Shown: positions 10,560 to 22,829, counted from the stretch's first letter. The stretch is 64,000 nt of DNA from Achatina immaculata (GCA_009760885.1 CM019714.1:443561-507560); one strand, 5' to 3'. The notes: a model not told the origin generated them from the sequence alone. Program-made: numbers and translations.

Positions 10560-10750
10560 ATACATATTGTGGAGGAGTGGGGCATTTTTGATAAGCCAGT
10601 CTGAAAACGTCTAGCCATGATGTCTATTTCAGTGAGTGTGGTGTTCAGAGTGTCATGAATAGCTTGAACATAAATAAACATTGTTGGATTAAAATGAAGA
10701 TTAAACAAGGATTACATTTTGTTTACAAAAACAACCGATGAATCCACCTA
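10560..10750 (-). mobile_element. Penelope-related fragment repeating the palindrome centre
   Basis: 10640-10730 matches 9378-9467 in direct orientation with few changes. On the minus strand it is open and gives a FNLHFNPTMFIYVQAIHDTL-type segment like the left copy. It then diverges (TTLTEIDIMARRF) instead of entering the GIY-YIG part. This may be an upstream piece of the same family. Confidence 0.5.
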
Positions 10751-11205
10751 AAATGTATATCTTGTCAATGCGTCGCAATGTAAGTTCCTAAACATCAGCA
10801 GCATACGGGACATGAAGGGATCTCAGTTTATATATTTAGAGAACCACTGCACTAGATAAGTAATGAAGTGATACTGATTCACACTTTCGTTACCGAACTC
10901 CAAATATATAGTAAACATCGGTTCCCACTTTCACACTATATGTTACATATAACCTATTGGGAGTCAAATCAATGATTTGATCATCACTGACGACCTAATT
11001 CTAGTACAAAATATGCGGACATTTGATCCAGCTTGCCTTGGAAGCAGCTTTCCCTGAAGCGTTTACCTAAATATTTTAGTCTATTGCTCCTGTGGAATTG
11101 TAATAGTGGCGAAAGACCGAATTAGGTGACTGTATTTGTTTTTCTTGAGTGTAAGACAAACGTTTGTTTCAGTTTTAATCATGTTTGTTACATGCAAAGT
11201 AAAAC
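10751..11205. other. No gene recognised
   Basis: Nothing recognisable on either strand. Confidence 0.4.
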
Positions 11206-11470
11206 TTTTGTTCTTTGGACCCCTTTCTCTCTTTCTGTCTCCTCTTTCTCTACTCCCTCTTTCTCACTCTCTATCCCTGACGTGTCTCTATCCCCTCTCT
11301 TTCACTCTCTTTCCCTCTTTCTCTCTCTTACGCTTCTTTCTCCCTCTCTAGCCATCTTTTTTCTCTTCATCTACTGCCTTCTCTCTGATGTCTATCTTTC
11401 TCTCTGCTTGTCTCTTTACCCCCTCTCTCTCACTCACCCTATTTACACGCACACACACACAACGCCTTCA
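11206..11470. repeat. CT-rich low-complexity tract
   Basis: Degenerate CTCT/TTTCTC sequence ending in CACACA. The Ser/Leu-rich open frames across it are composition artefacts. Confidence 0.8.
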
Positions 11471-12028
11471 CCTTATTTAGTTAGATCAGCATTAGGTAGA
11501 TCCTCACAGCCAACTGTCAATCTTATATCTTCTTATCTTATATCCTTCTCGTGCCGTTAAAAGTCACATAGTGTTCGCAATGTAGTTCGCCAATTTTTCC
11601 TGTCTTCAGCGAGCCTTTCAACCTCACCAATGGATTTTATATCTACTACTTTGGCCTCTCTTAACAATGCCTCTTCAGAGTTTCTCGCGGTCTGCCTCTT
11701 TTTCTTTGGCCTGTTGTGTTCCACTTTATAGCTTGTTTTGGTATTCTCTCACTGTTTCTTCTCATCAAGTGACCAACATTTGTCAATCTCCTTTTCCTGA
11801 TCACCCATGAGACTGGTTGTTGTTCAGTCATCTGTCTTATCTCTGCATTGTTCTTGAATTCGTTCCATTTGAATCCGAGTATTCTCCTTAGGCATTTGTT
11901 TTCAAACGATTCTAATTTCTTGTCTATTTCTTTAGTTGTTTTCCAGCTTTAGCATGCATAAATGAGGGTGGATATTAGATTTGAATTGAATGTCTTAACT
12001 TGGTTTTTGTGCTTATATCTTTTTAATG

Positions 12029-12292
12029 TCATAGGTTTTCAAGATTCTTGAATATCGATGCTGTTTTTGCAATTCTAATTCTAACTTCCTTTCTGGTGCT
12101 ACCATCTTGGTCCGTGTAGCTGTCAAGGTATGCAAATTGATTGATTTCTTCAATATCTGTCACTTCTATGTGTATATTTCCATTTTGATTAATGGAAAGT
12201 TTCATTATTTTTGTTTTGTCCTTGTTAATTTCAAGCCCTATTTTGCTAGCCAGTGAAGACAGGCTGTCTGTTTTCTCTTGCATGGAATTCAC
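12029..12292 (-). pseudogene. RTE-like LINE, post-RT region fragment
   Basis: The frame covers DSLSSLASKIGLEINKDKTK, then INQFAYLDSYTDQDGSTRKE, the conserved thumb region after the RT active site. It is out of frame with the upstream RT piece, so the copy is dead. Compare the plus-strand copy at 41685-42086. Confidence 0.75.
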
Positions 12293-12474
12293 ATTGTTAC
12301 TGATAAGAGTTATGTCATCAGCAAAATCAAGATCTTCTAGTTGGGTCCATGTACCCAGTCAATACCTGTGTTACCTGTGCAACATTTTTTTTTTATTATG
12401 AGTCTATTGTAATTCCAAAAAGCAAAGGAGATAATATACATCCTTGTTTCACGCCTGTTTCATTCTGGAACCAT

Positions 12475-12777
12475 TCACTCATCCCTTCTTCTGTCTTGAC
12501 TACACAAACATATCCATTGGAAGTCCTTAATGATGTTGACAATTTTAGATGGTATTCCATATAGACTTAAAATTCTCCGCAATGAATTTCGGTGTATGCT
12601 ATCAAATGCCTTTTTAAAGTCTATGAAGTTCAGTATTAATGGTTTCTGCTTTTCAATATGTTCTTCAAGTATTATTCTTAGAGTAAAGATCTTGTCGAGA
12701 TAGCTTCTCCCTTTTCGAAATCCTGCTTGTTCTTCTCTCACTGCAGTATCCACTATATCTTTAAATCTATTCAACAT
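12475..12777 (-). pseudogene. RTE-like reverse transcriptase fragment
   Basis: This frame covers RT motifs 2-3: EEQAGFRKGRS, then LNFIDFKKAFDSIHR and LYGIPSK. The catalytic FADDI box of motif 5 lies outside this frame on the far side of a frameshift. It belongs to the LINE at 11490-13456. Confidence 0.75.
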
Positions 12778-13456
12778 GACCTTGCAAAATACTTTTGATA
12801 CAACTGATATTAAGGTTACTCCTCTCCAATTGTTAAAGTCACTAAGGTTGCCTTTTTTGGTATTTTAACAATTATTCCTCTTTTCCATTTAAAAGGGACC
12901 TTTTCTTCTTTCCAAATCGTATTAAACATTCTCTGTAGTTGTCTCATGTTGTCATTATTGATAGTTTTTAACATTTCGAGTGTTATTTCTCTTCACTTGC
13001 AGCTTTGTTGTTAGCCATTAAATTCACTGCTGTTTCAGTTTCATGCAATGTAATTTCATCTAGGTTGACATTTAGTTGTGGGGGTAGTAAGTCGGTTTCA
13101 GGTTTTATCAATTCTTTTGGGTGTGGTCGATTAAGTATTTCTTGGACGTTTTCAACCCATCTTTGCTTGAGGTCTTTACTTAATGTTAATAGGATTCCAG
13201 TTTTACAAGGATTGGTCTTTCTTTAGATGTAATAGTACCTGTTAGCCTCTTTTGTATGTTATATACAGTTTTGCTGTCTTCTGTATTTCCTGCTTTCTCT
13301 GCCTCTTTCGCCATATTGTATATATATTCTCTTTTATCCATTTTAGATTAACGTTTTACTTTCTTGTCTAGTTCTTTGTATGTTGCTTTCACAAGATCTT
13401 TTCCCAGATCTGTTTTTACATTCAGAATGTCTAATTTGACTGCTCGTCTTTCATGT

Positions 13457-14040
13457 CAATAACATTGGAAAATGTAGATCCTCAATATCAATTGTTATAC
13501 CACTGGAAAATGTAGATCTCGCTACCAACTGTTACTACCACTAAAATATGTAGATCTCGCTAACAAGTGTTACTAGCACTAAAACATGTAGATCTCACTA
13601 ACAACTGTTACTACCACTAAAAAATGTAGATCTCACCACCAACTGTTACTAGCACTAAAAAATGTAGATCTCACTAACAACTGTTACTACCATTAAAATA
13701 TGTAGATCTCGCTACCAACTGTTACTACCACTAAAATATGTAGATCTCGCTACCAACTGTTACTAGCACTAAAATATGTAGATCTCACTAACAACTGTTA
13801 CTACCACTAAAATATGTAGATCTCACTAACAACTGTTATTAACACTAAAAAATGTAGATCTCACTAACAACTCTTATTAACACTAAACAATGTAGATCTC
13901 ACTAACAACTGTTACTACTACTAAAAAATGTAGATCTCACCACCAACTGTTACTACTACTAAAAAATGTAGATCTCACTACCAAGTGTTACTATCACTAG
14001 AACATGTACATCTTGTTACCAAGTGTTACTAAAACTGGAA
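13457..14040. repeat. 38-bp minisatellite, about 15 copies
   Basis: The unit is roughly 'atgtagatctcactaacaac' plus 'tgttactaccactaaaat'. It contains AGATCT (BglII) in nearly every copy. It begins exactly where the RTE-like LINE stops. Confidence 0.9.
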
Positions 14041-14470
14041 CTTTTATTTCGAGATTTACTCCGGTGGCCCCTGACTCACTCGGCCTATCCACAAGCCAGT
14101 GGGCCTGGCAGGGCCTAGTAGTGCCGCTTTCTGTCTTAAGTTAACAGTCCACCTCTACGGTACACCGGTTTCCAGTATACTAAGCACATAGAGCCTGTGA
14201 AAGTCAGTAAATTGTATATTACAAGCTCGTGTAACCTTACAGCTGGAAAGGGAGGGAACTTTGGAGGAATTATTATATTTCTTATCAGTCCAACTGTACT
14301 AAAGGCGTAGTCAGTCTTATATCACACAAGTTTTTAACTGGTGTTTGCTAAAGTAACGCTTTTTTTGTACTGTCAGTCGAGATAAAAGATAAGTACTGAG
14401 TTCTTGGCGTGTAAGAATTACGAAAGAGATAAGCATGTTTTTGACTGAATTTTCAAGCTTCCATAGATTA

Positions 14471-14472
14471 TA

Positions 14473-14547
<75 letters not shown>
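14471..14547. repeat. (TATC)n microsatellite
   Basis: About 19 tetranucleotide copies directly in front of the ORF1 start of the CR1-like LINE. Confidence 0.95.
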
Positions 14548-14548
<1 letters not shown>

Positions 14549-14564
14549 GCGACTGTCAGCTACA

Positions 14565-16427
14565 GTGAAACCATCTCTATCATCTGTTGCCATGAGTGAC
14601 AGACCGGCCATCACCACCAGTGACGGACACGATACTGTCCCCACTGATATCAATCAAGGCGCTACCACCACCGACATGCAAGAACAATTCACCAACTGCC
14701 CCAGTGTTGATCTTACTGACAAAGCCCTGTCAGATCAGGCAAGCACCTCAGATGAACCCACTGACGTTCAAACAATGCCTGAACACTCCACCAGCAACAG
14801 TTTAGCTGATGTGGAAAACCAAGACGACAGTGAAACTCCAGCGCCTGAGTTCTCTACATCTAGTGTGGCTGATTCACCGCATGTATCTCAGCAGACTAGA
14901 GTTGTCGAGGAAAAATTAGCTACATTATGTAGCCAGAACATACTTCAGGTAGTCAAAGACCTCGTCATAAAGCTATTTACTGACATGGCAGCGGAGATTA
15001 AGAACTCATTCAAGCTGGATAATGACAGTCTCAGGGCTGAACTTACGTCACTGAAAGATGAAAATGCTAAAATGAGACTCATGATATCTGAATGGCAGAG
15101 TGAGCCACGCAGACACAGCAAGGAAGTGTTGACAAATATTCAAGAAGTGACTGCTGACACAGACAATATGGCTGTAAATTCATGCACAAGTTCACCAGAT
15201 ATCAACAAAGAAGACACGCCACAACAAGGAGCTGCACAAGAGAAACACACCAGCACCACAACACCTATAAAGGTAGCACCTGAAAATTTAGCTTACCCTA
15301 TTGATGTGCAGATAAGTAATAGGTTTCAAGCTTTACAAGATAGCCCTATTGTATATAATCATAAAGCACCAAGAACCCAGACAGATATCTCAAACAAGAC
15401 ATCCACTCCTCAGTCACGGTCTCATAAACATCAACAAGAACAAGATACACAACAACACAGTAACAACATCAAAGAATATACGACACACTTGATAATCGGA
15501 GATTCCTTACTTAAAGGAATCTATGGTGAGCGGATGTCACTTACCTCTGAAGACACTGTCTCAGTCATGCCAGTACCTGGAGCTGGTATTATAAAACTAA
15601 CGCAGACACTGAGACGACTTGATGTCGATCAGAGAGTGAGGAGAACGACCGTGCATGTTGGCATTAATGACATCATGAACGGCCAGAATCTTCGGCCCTC
15701 TGATATACAGGACTTGATATCCACCATCAAGAAAAAATACCCTAACACTTCCATCAACATTTCATCCATCATTCCACCTTGTTCTGGTCCTGGACGTCGC
15801 ATGGTGGATATAAACAACAAAATACTAAAAACATTCTGTCTACAGAACACAGTAGTTTTTATAAACAACACGCCATTTTTTACTTCAGCCACAGGTGCTC
15901 CCAAAAAACGCCTTTACAGGGACCACATCCACATTAACAAGACTGGTAGCAGCATCCTTGCAAAAAATATAAAATATCCAGCAAGAACTGAGCAGAACAT
16001 AACAAAACACTCAAATAGCCAGAAACAGTTTAGACAGCCACCCACATCTCATAGATCCAGAAACACACATTCTACACCAACTACAAGACTCCAAGGACCC
16101 TCAGAAACATCACCATCTGCCTCTCTACCATTGCCCACTCCATCCACTGACCCACTATACGATTCCATGTTCCCGCGCCTGCCTACACGGCAAGCTCAAC
16201 AAATTATACCAACATTTAGTACAGCGAACAACATGGAGACTCCTGCACAATCACCACCTAGGAATACCACAGCTGCTGTACAGGACACAAACACAAGAAC
16301 CTCGAATCATTATCCATGGAAGTTTCAGGTACAATATCTAATGCAGTTTAGTCCTGCAGCTCTGAGCCACGCGTATATGATGTCCCTACTACAAAGTCAA
16401 CACTCAACACCCACATACAGATACTAG
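14565..16427 (+). CDS. CR1-like LINE ORF1 with SGNH/GDSL esterase domain
   Basis: An intact 620-residue frame. Residues 1-120 are Ser/Thr/Asp-rich and probably disordered. About 125-185 is a likely coiled coil (LVIKLFTDMAAEIKNSF, then LRAELTSLKDENAKMRL), which would support oligomerisation. About 306-475 is an SGNH hydrolase-like domain: IIGDSLLKG (catalytic Ser block), TTVHVGINDI (Gly/Asn block) and DHIHIN (Asp-x-x-His). The C-terminus is Pro/Thr-rich. Esterase-type ORF1 proteins are known from CR1-group LINEs and bind RNA in the retrotransposition particle. This ORF is intact although ORF2 is not. The start codon is uncertain, since an alternative Met follows at codon 10. Confidence 0.8.
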   Translation: MKPSLSSVAMSDRPAITTSDGHDTVPTDINQGATTTDMQEQFTNCPSVDLTDKALSDQASTSDEPTDVQTMPEHSTSNSLADVENQDDSETPAPEFSTSSVADSPHVSQQTRVVEEKLATLCSQNILQVVKDLVIKLFTDMAAEIKNSFKLDNDSLRAELTSLKDENAKMRLMISEWQSEPRRHSKEVLTNIQEVTADTDNMAVNSCTSSPDINKEDTPQQGAAQEKHTSTTTPIKVAPENLAYPIDVQISNRFQALQDSPIVYNHKAPRTQTDISNKTSTPQSRSHKHQQEQDTQQHSNNIKEYTTHLIIGDSLLKGIYGERMSLTSEDTVSVMPVPGAGIIKLTQTLRRLDVDQRVRRTTVHVGINDIMNGQNLRPSDIQDLISTIKKKYPNTSINISSIIPPCSGPGRRMVDINNKILKTFCLQNTVVFINNTPFFTSATGAPKKRLYRDHIHINKTGSSILAKNIKYPARTEQNITKHSNSQKQFRQPPTSHRSRNTHSTPTTRLQGPSETSPSASLPLPTPSTDPLYDSMFPRLPTRQAQQIIPTFSTANNMETPAQSPPRNTTAAVQDTNTRTSNHYPWKFQVQYLMQFSPAALSHAYMMSLLQSQHSTPTYRY

Positions 16428-16755
16428 ATAGCTTGAAACTTCCAGCACTCTTTAACTTCTGTAGATAAATTTAACTGAACAAAAACAAAAAACCACAGAA
16501 GTTCTTACAGCAGAACAGACATTTCTTAGTGCTAGCTTACAGCTAATATTGTTATCAAGTCTTTTACAATTTACACTTACATAACGTTCATTGCATTGTT
16601 GATTTTTGTACTTTTTTCCATTATTTGTCAGTATATTATAAACTTAGTTAGATTCATTATCTCTACTAGCTTAAACGTATACCTATAATTGTATGATTGA
16701 AGTCTGACCAGTTATTTTATTTTTACTGAAATATAATATTTCTAACATTGTTATA
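16428..16755 (+). other. LINE spacer between ORF1 and ORF2
   Basis: AT-rich inter-ORF region with no open frame. Confidence 0.6.
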
Positions 16756-17511
16756 GTGACTCAGAAAATGGAGGAGTGGCTGCGACACGATGGCCTACGT
16801 GTTGGCCACTTAAATGTTTATCATTTGTTAGGAAAACTCCCTGAGGTTACACATATACTTCAACAACATTTTCATATTTTTGGTTTCTCTGAAAGCAGAT
16901 TACATAAAAACATCACAGACAATGATATACGAATAGATGGTTTTAATTTGATCAGGCGCGACCCAACTAGGAAGCTAGAGACAGGTTTAGTCGTTTACAT
17001 TTCTAACACAATTAAATTTTGTAGAAGAGAAGACCTAGAAACATCAGAGGTTGAATGTATTATGCTAGAAATCAAAATATCAAATCTTAGTCCAATTCTA
17101 ATTAGTTTTATATACCGAAATCCAAATGCTTCAGCCGAGTGGTATGATCACTTTGCGACCATGATGGATGATGCTGTAACTCATAAATTCAAGGACATAA
17201 TCATTCTAGGCGACTTCAATATAGATCTTAATCAGCCAAATCCTACATGGAAGAACATTTTAACATCTTACAACTTCTCCCAAATTGTTAACGAACCTAC
17301 TAGAGTTGCTGAATCATCATCAACATTAATAGATCATATTTATGTAGCTGATCCAGGAAACATTACTGAATGTACTGTCCCTCATGTGTCGCTGAGTGAT
17401 CACTACCCGGTCTCTGTACGTGGTCACATAAGGGGTATAAAATACCGAAACACAAACATACCAGCATCAAATATAGAAACTTTAAAAACTTTAACTTGGA
17501 ATTATTTTTAA
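16756..17511 (+). pseudogene. CR1-like ORF2, AP endonuclease domain
   Basis: 251 residues. The APE-type endonuclease motifs are visible: HLNVYHL near residue 19, FGFSESRL (conserved Glu) near 43, then the GLVVYI strand, IIILGDFNID near 148 and LSDHYPV near 213. It would nick target DNA to prime reverse transcription. The frame ends just after the endonuclease, where a frameshift moves ORF2 into another frame at about 17496. Confidence 0.8.
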
Positions 17512-17948
17512 CTGATCTAAAAGCTTCGCCTCTTACGTACGTTTTCCAGTTAACAGATCCAGATGAGGCTATCGAATACTGGATCAAGATATTTCGAAAT
17601 ATTTTTGACAAGCATGTCCCCATCAAAGAAATGAGAGTAAAACACGTAACAAAATCCCCGTGGATAACTCCCGATATATTGCAACTCATGGGGAAACGGG
17701 GTGAAGCTCACAAAAGCAGAAATTTCAGTAGCTATCGTTCACTTAGGAATAAGGTGCAGTATTTAATTAAGCAGGAAAAGAAAAATTACTTCAGAAATTT
17801 AGTGAAAGACAAAACTGATAGTAAATCAATCTGGAAAGCGATTAATACTCTTGTAAATAAAAGGAAGCAAACTGACCCACAAACACTTATGGTGAACATA
17901 CTTGCACAAACTTCAGTGAACATTTTAGGGAAGAAATTAGTATTCTAA
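17496..17948 (+). pseudogene. CR1-like ORF2, linker before RT
   Basis: 150 residues in a different frame from the endonuclease. The segments KSPWITPDIL and RNKVQYLIKQEKKNYF are typical of the CR1/Jockey linker. A second frameshift lies at about 17930-17985. Confidence 0.7.
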
Positions 17949-17983
17949 AATCGTCATTATCGACCCCTAATTGCGACCTGAGC

Positions 17984-18433
17984 GTGTTGAAAACTTTCAG
18001 CGACAGTAAATGTGTAAACCTAAAACAAACTAATATTCCTTTCCTCACAGTCGGTGAGGTTTATAACTACATCCGGTCCTTAAAGAACACTAACTCAGCA
18101 GGATGTGATGACATTAGTAACAAGATACTACGCTACGCTGCACCAGTTATCACAGACACACTAACATACTTATACAACTTGTGTATTGACAAAAAATATT
18201 TCCCTGACGCTTTTAAACTCGCCAAAGTTTTTCCTCTTTTTAAATCTGGACAGACTAGTGACCTCTCAAACTATAGACCCATATCCATTCTGTCATCACT
18301 ATCTAAACCTCTTGAAAAGCATATACAAAAGTTAACTCTGCTCCACATGCAAGAAAACAGTCTACTAATAGACAGTCAGTCAGGTTTTAGACCAAATTAC
18401 TCCTGCCACACAGCATTAACTAAAATGACATAA
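17984..18433 (+). pseudogene. CR1-like ORF2, RT fingers
   Basis: 149 residues. It contains NSAGCDDISNKIL, AKVFPLFKSG, LSNYRPISILSSLSKPLEK and SGFRPNYSC, which are RT motifs 0-2. A TAA codon at 18431-18433 interrupts the frame, and the next piece continues in the same frame. Confidence 0.8.
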
Positions 18434-18463
18434 AGCTGGCTGACTAATATAAATGATGACAAA

Positions 18464-19579
18464 TTGTGTGGTGCTGTTTTTGTTGATTTCAAGAAAGCCT
18501 TCGATATGATTGATCATGAAATTCTTGCAAAAAAGCTGAAAGGCTATAGATTACACCCTGACCTAACAAAATGTATTACATCTTTTCTCTCAGGTAGAAA
18601 ACAAGTAGTTTGCTTTAGAAACAAAATATCTGGCTCGTCTGTGGTTGATACTGGCATTCCTCAAGGCTCCATTCTTGGTCCTCTTCTCTTTGCTATCTAT
18701 ATTAACGACCTACCACTACATTTAAAGCACTCTTCATGTGATCTTTTTGCTGACGACTGTACTGTTTACAATAGTGAATATGACATCAATAAACTACAGA
18801 CAACGCTCCAAAATGATATAAACAGTTTGATGAAATGGAGTAATAAAAATGGTATGTTGATAAACACCAACAAAACAAAATCCATGCTCATCACTACAAG
18901 ACAGAAACTGCAAAATGCAACTAAAACTTCACTACAGCTTTGTGCTGGGACTAAGGCAATAGAAAATGTTCATGAACATAAAACCCTAGGACTCATCATT
19001 GATCAGCATTTAACTTGGAATTCGCACGTACATAACCTAACAAATTTGATTGCACAGAAAGTTTACCAATTAGCCAAAATTAAACACTTTATTTACAAAG
19101 ACACAAGAAAAATATACTACATATCACACATACAAACACACTTAGATTACTGTTCCACAGTCTGGGATGGATGCTCAGTCTCAAACACAAAAAGGCTCCA
19201 CTCACTTCACAAGCGAGCATTAAATCTTATTTGTGACAAACACCCAGTACAGACTGTAGATCAACACAAACAACTCAAAATTCTACCCCTCAAAAATAGA
19301 ATCATTTTTAACAAAGTTATGTTTGTTCACAGAATTCTGTCGCACAATGCTCCGCCTTACTTGTGGTCACTGTTTACGTATAACACTAAACATAGCCAGC
19401 GTTTAAAAAACTGTCTTCTTCCTAAACCCAGGATTGATCTGTACAAGAAAAGCCTTGCATACTCTGCAGTACAGCTCTGGAACACCCTCCCCTACAATTT
19501 AAAATCCATTGGTAATACTTCATCCTTTAACTCAAACCTGTTTCATTATTTACTTGCTTGTAATTATATGCCTCCATAA
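18464..19579 (+). pseudogene. CR1-like ORF2, RT palm to C-terminus
   Basis: 371 residues. FVDFKKAFDMIDHEIL (motif A, first catalytic Asp), TGIPQGSILGPLLFAIYIND (motif B) and LFADDCTVY (motif C, FADD variant of the catalytic box) are intact. The thumb and the long C-terminus (LYKKSLAYSAVQLWNTLP) follow. It is in frame with the preceding piece, separated only by the stop at 18431. Confidence 0.85.
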
Positions 19580-20009
19580 AATAGCCAGTACTCTCTCAAC
19601 ACATGGCTCGTAAACCATCAAGTACTTTAATGACATAGTTAGAAAAGCAACTTGTTAGATATTGTTTGAAATTATTTTAATGTTTGTTTAAAAAAAACAT
19701 ATGTTAGAAGATGATTTACAACGTATTTTATTTATGTATATGTCTGCGTGTGTATGTGTGCGTGAGTGCTATTTTATTAGGTTAATGACTTCTTCTCTTT
19801 TACCTTGAATGTAATAGTTAAATCTTACACTCTTTTGATATGTTTTTCCTAATTTAATTTGTATTTTTTACTAAATCAAGTGTATGGGAAGAATGAAAGA
19901 TGGAATGATGAAGGGCAGAATGTAAGACGGGCCTGCGTGCCCAATTCTTTACCCTTGAAAAATAAAGATTATTCATTCATTCATTCATTCATTCTATCCG
20001 TCCATTTAC

Positions 20010-20103
20010 CCATCAACCCACCCAACCATCCACCCACCCACCCATCCATCCATCCATCCATCCATCCATCCATCCATCCATCCATCCATCCATCCATCCA
20101 TCC
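20010..20103. repeat. (CATC)n microsatellite
   Basis: A CCAC/CCAT-rich start followed by about 17 uninterrupted CATC copies, directly downstream of the LINE ATTC tail. Confidence 0.9.
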
Positions 20104-20204
20104 GTCTGCCTGTCTGTTTCTCCTTCTGTTGAATGTATATTTTTTTTTCATTTTGCTAAAACACGAAATGAAAAAACAAATCTATGCAATGTCTATATTT
20201 TCTG

Positions 20205-20512
20205 TCTTTTATAAGCCTAGTTTGTCACTATTTCTTTCCTTTTCTAAGTCTGCTTTGTCACTATTTCTTTCCTTTTCTAAGTCTGCTTTGTCATTTTTTC
20301 TTCTCTTTTCTAAGTCTGCTTTGTCATTATCTCATCTCTTTTCTAAGTTTGCTTTGTCATTATTTCTTCTCTTTTCTAAGTCTGCTTTGTCACTATTTCT
20401 TCTCTTTTCTAAGTCTGCTTTGTCACTATTTCTTCTCTTTTCTAAGTCTGCTTTGTCACTACTTCTTCTCCTTTCTAAGTCTACTTTTTCACTATTTCTT
20501 CGTCGTTTCTGA
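20205..20512. repeat. 33-bp minisatellite, about 9 copies
   Basis: The unit is about 'ctttgtcactatttcttctc' plus 'ttttctaagtctg'. A multiple of three, so it stays open in two frames. The resulting ORFs (SKSALSLFL-type repeats) are artefacts. Confidence 0.9.
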
Positions 20513-21299
20513 GGCTAAGCTCTATCACAATTTACTTGATCGAAATTATAACTTTCCACAGTTTACTCTTTGTTTTTGTTTTTTTTTTAACTTCTGCTAT
20601 TTGTAATTTCTGTGCTTCAATGAAAACCATATTTAAGCATATCTCTGTGGTACTTCAATGTGAAATTGTGTCTGTATTCACTAGCACATTTCTGAATAAT
20701 TGATTCGAATTTATCTTCGACCCAATACTTCTGATATTCATATTCGAAGAAGAACGAGTAGTAGACAGTATTCCCTATTGTCTAACATTGGCGTCAGATT
20801 CATTATCCTGTTAAAATTAGGAACTCAAAGATAAAACTTGTATTTTGAAACCAAAACTTCTGGATACTTTTAAAAGTTTTAGTCTGAATGTTTTAAAATT
20901 CAGCTCCAAATTTTCAGTAATTGTTACAGCATAAAGTTAATTCCATTCTTTTAAAGATGTGTCTTTGTCCCTACGAATTCAACATTCGTATTCGAATTAG
21001 CATTCGGTGATCCAGAATATAAAATACTCGACAGAATAATAAATTTGGTGTTGGGTAAATCTCCACTGTAAGCAATTTTTTAAAAAAAGTATAAAATCCG
21101 TGAGCAGTTGGTGGTGTATTTAGAAGATTTCAACTACAACATATTATTTTATTCATACTTTGTTGGGAGGCTTTCTCGTCTTATTGGCGCAAAGAGCTAA
21201 CTGTTGTGCCACTATGGTGTTGAATGTCAAGCTGTGCCTTAATGCAATCGTTATGTGCGAAACCCATGCATCTCAGATCGTGTTATCCGTTTTCATTTG
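20513..21299. other. No gene recognised
   Basis: AT-rich, nothing supported. Confidence 0.4.
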
Positions 21300-21945
21300 T
21301 TGTTTTATTAGTATAGTCTATTACTGAGTTTATCACATATTAGTACAGTCTGTTACTGAAATTGTCACATATTAGTGTAGTCTGTTGCTGAAATGATAAT
21401 ATATTAGTGTAGTCTGTTGCTGAAATGATCACATATTAGTGTAGTCTGTTGCTGAAATGATAATATATTAGTGTAGTCTGTTGCTGAAATGATAATATAT
21501 TAGTGTAGTCTGTTGCTGAAATGATAATATATTAGTGTAGTCTGTTGCTGAAATGATAATATATTAGTGTAGTCTGTTGCTGAAATGATAATATATTAGT
21601 GTAGTCTGTTGCTGAAATGATCACATATTAGTGTAGTCTGTTGCTGAAATTATCACATATTAATATAGTCTGTTATTGAGGTTATCTCATGTTAGTATAG
21701 TCTATTACTGAGGTTATCACATATTAGTATAGTATGTTACTGAGGTTATCACATATTAGTATATTCTGTTACTAAGGTTATGACATTAGTATAGTCTGTT
21801 ACTGAGGCTATCACATATTACAATATTCTGTTACCAAAGTTTATCACATATTAGTATATTCTTTTACTGAGGTTATCACATATTAGTAAAATCTGTTACT
21901 GAAGTTACCACATATTAGTATAGTCTGTTACTGGTGTAGTCACAG
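21300..21945. repeat. 32-bp minisatellite, about 20 copies
   Basis: The unit is about 'ttagtgtagtctgttgctga' plus 'aatgataatata'. The central copies (21370-21610) are nearly identical. The flanking copies are diverged, so homogenisation is strongest in the middle. Confidence 0.9.
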
Positions 21946-22829
21946 AATGTGAAATTTTAACTCTTTCACCGGTAACAAAAATCCCTATAAAAGAACACTA
22001 CAGAGATGAAAGGCTCGCTGTGAACCCAATAGTAGTGGACTCGTTATTTTAGGGTCCATTTCAAATCATTTAGCAAATGATTACATGTCAAAACGGGGCT
22101 GTGATCCGACATCATCTAATTCTTAAAACATCTACAAGCAGTCTAGGAAGACAACAATAACAACAACTATAACAACTGTAGAAGATTAAATTTTTTGTTT
22201 AGGTTTTGCCGCTTGTCTTCAATCTTACATACGAACAGAATATTTATCAGTACTTTCATATCTCGTTACTCTTATCTTCTCAAGTTTCTTCATAAACTTC
22301 CTTCCTTTTCGTTCTTCTTTTTTTTCGTGCCTGGCTTTTCATGATGTTCTTTCTTATGTTATCTTTTCTCTCTTACCTTTTAAAAAAATAATTCTTGTAG
22401 ATATCAGTAGTGCTTGTGGGGGATCGTTTATCTTACACTACTTTCCAGACATGCAGGTCACGAAGTTCAGACCTTCCTAATCTTCTCTAACGCTGAAGTA
22501 CCTGCAAGGATATCATCGGCATTCTCTGGACTTTGATAAAACGCCTGTCATGTGCCAACTCTCAACTAAGGTGTAGCACGGCTGTTTATGTATAAAGACA
22601 AGAAATGAGCATAAATGGAGCTTTTTTTTCTTACACTTATTTCAGTGATGTCACAGTGTAAAATCCAATCACTCAAGTTTTGAAAAAAATTCTTACTTTG
22701 ACATAACAGAAACAAACCCTAACTCTTTCGTGAATAAATGTCCTCGGCGACCATTCTCTTCAGAGCCATTTGAAAACATTAACAGCACATTTTATATACA
22801 GGATATCCAAGCTGACCATATCACACTTT
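21946..22829. other. No gene recognised
   Basis: Mixed sequence with T-rich runs near 22310-22390. Nothing else supported. Confidence 0.4.

Larger units (their letters stand above)
11490..13456 (-). mobile_element. RTE-like LINE, 5' truncated and degraded
   Basis: On the minus strand the order is: endonuclease-RT linker, then the RT region (NNWRGVTLISVVSKVFCKV, EEQAGFRKGRS, NFIDFKKAFDSIHRNSLRRI), then the 3' segment with EVTDIEEINQFAYL and KEVRIRIAKTASIFKNLE. It ends with 'tatgtgactt...cggcacgagaagga' and a TATAAGAT-type tail near 11490-11545. Several frameshifts and stops are present. The same family recurs at 30310-31118, 40206-42365 and 62105-62362. Confidence 0.75.
14050..19994 (+). mobile_element. 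CR1-like LINE, nearly full length
   Basis: The layout is a GC-richer 5' region (14050-14470), a TATC microsatellite, ORF1 with an esterase domain, ORF2 with AP endonuclease and reverse transcriptase, an AT-rich 3' UTR, and an ATTC repeat tail (19972-19994) after AATAAAGATT. An ATTC-type octamer tail and an esterase ORF1 are typical of CR1/L2-group LINEs. ORF2 is broken by two frameshifts and one stop, so the copy is inactive. The 5' border is approximate; no target duplication was found. Confidence 0.8.

Noticed and set aside
13457..14040. CRISPR-like array
   Set aside because: The units are directly tandem with no unique spacers, in eukaryotic DNA. The same holds for the 26-, 34-, 41- and 56-bp arrays.
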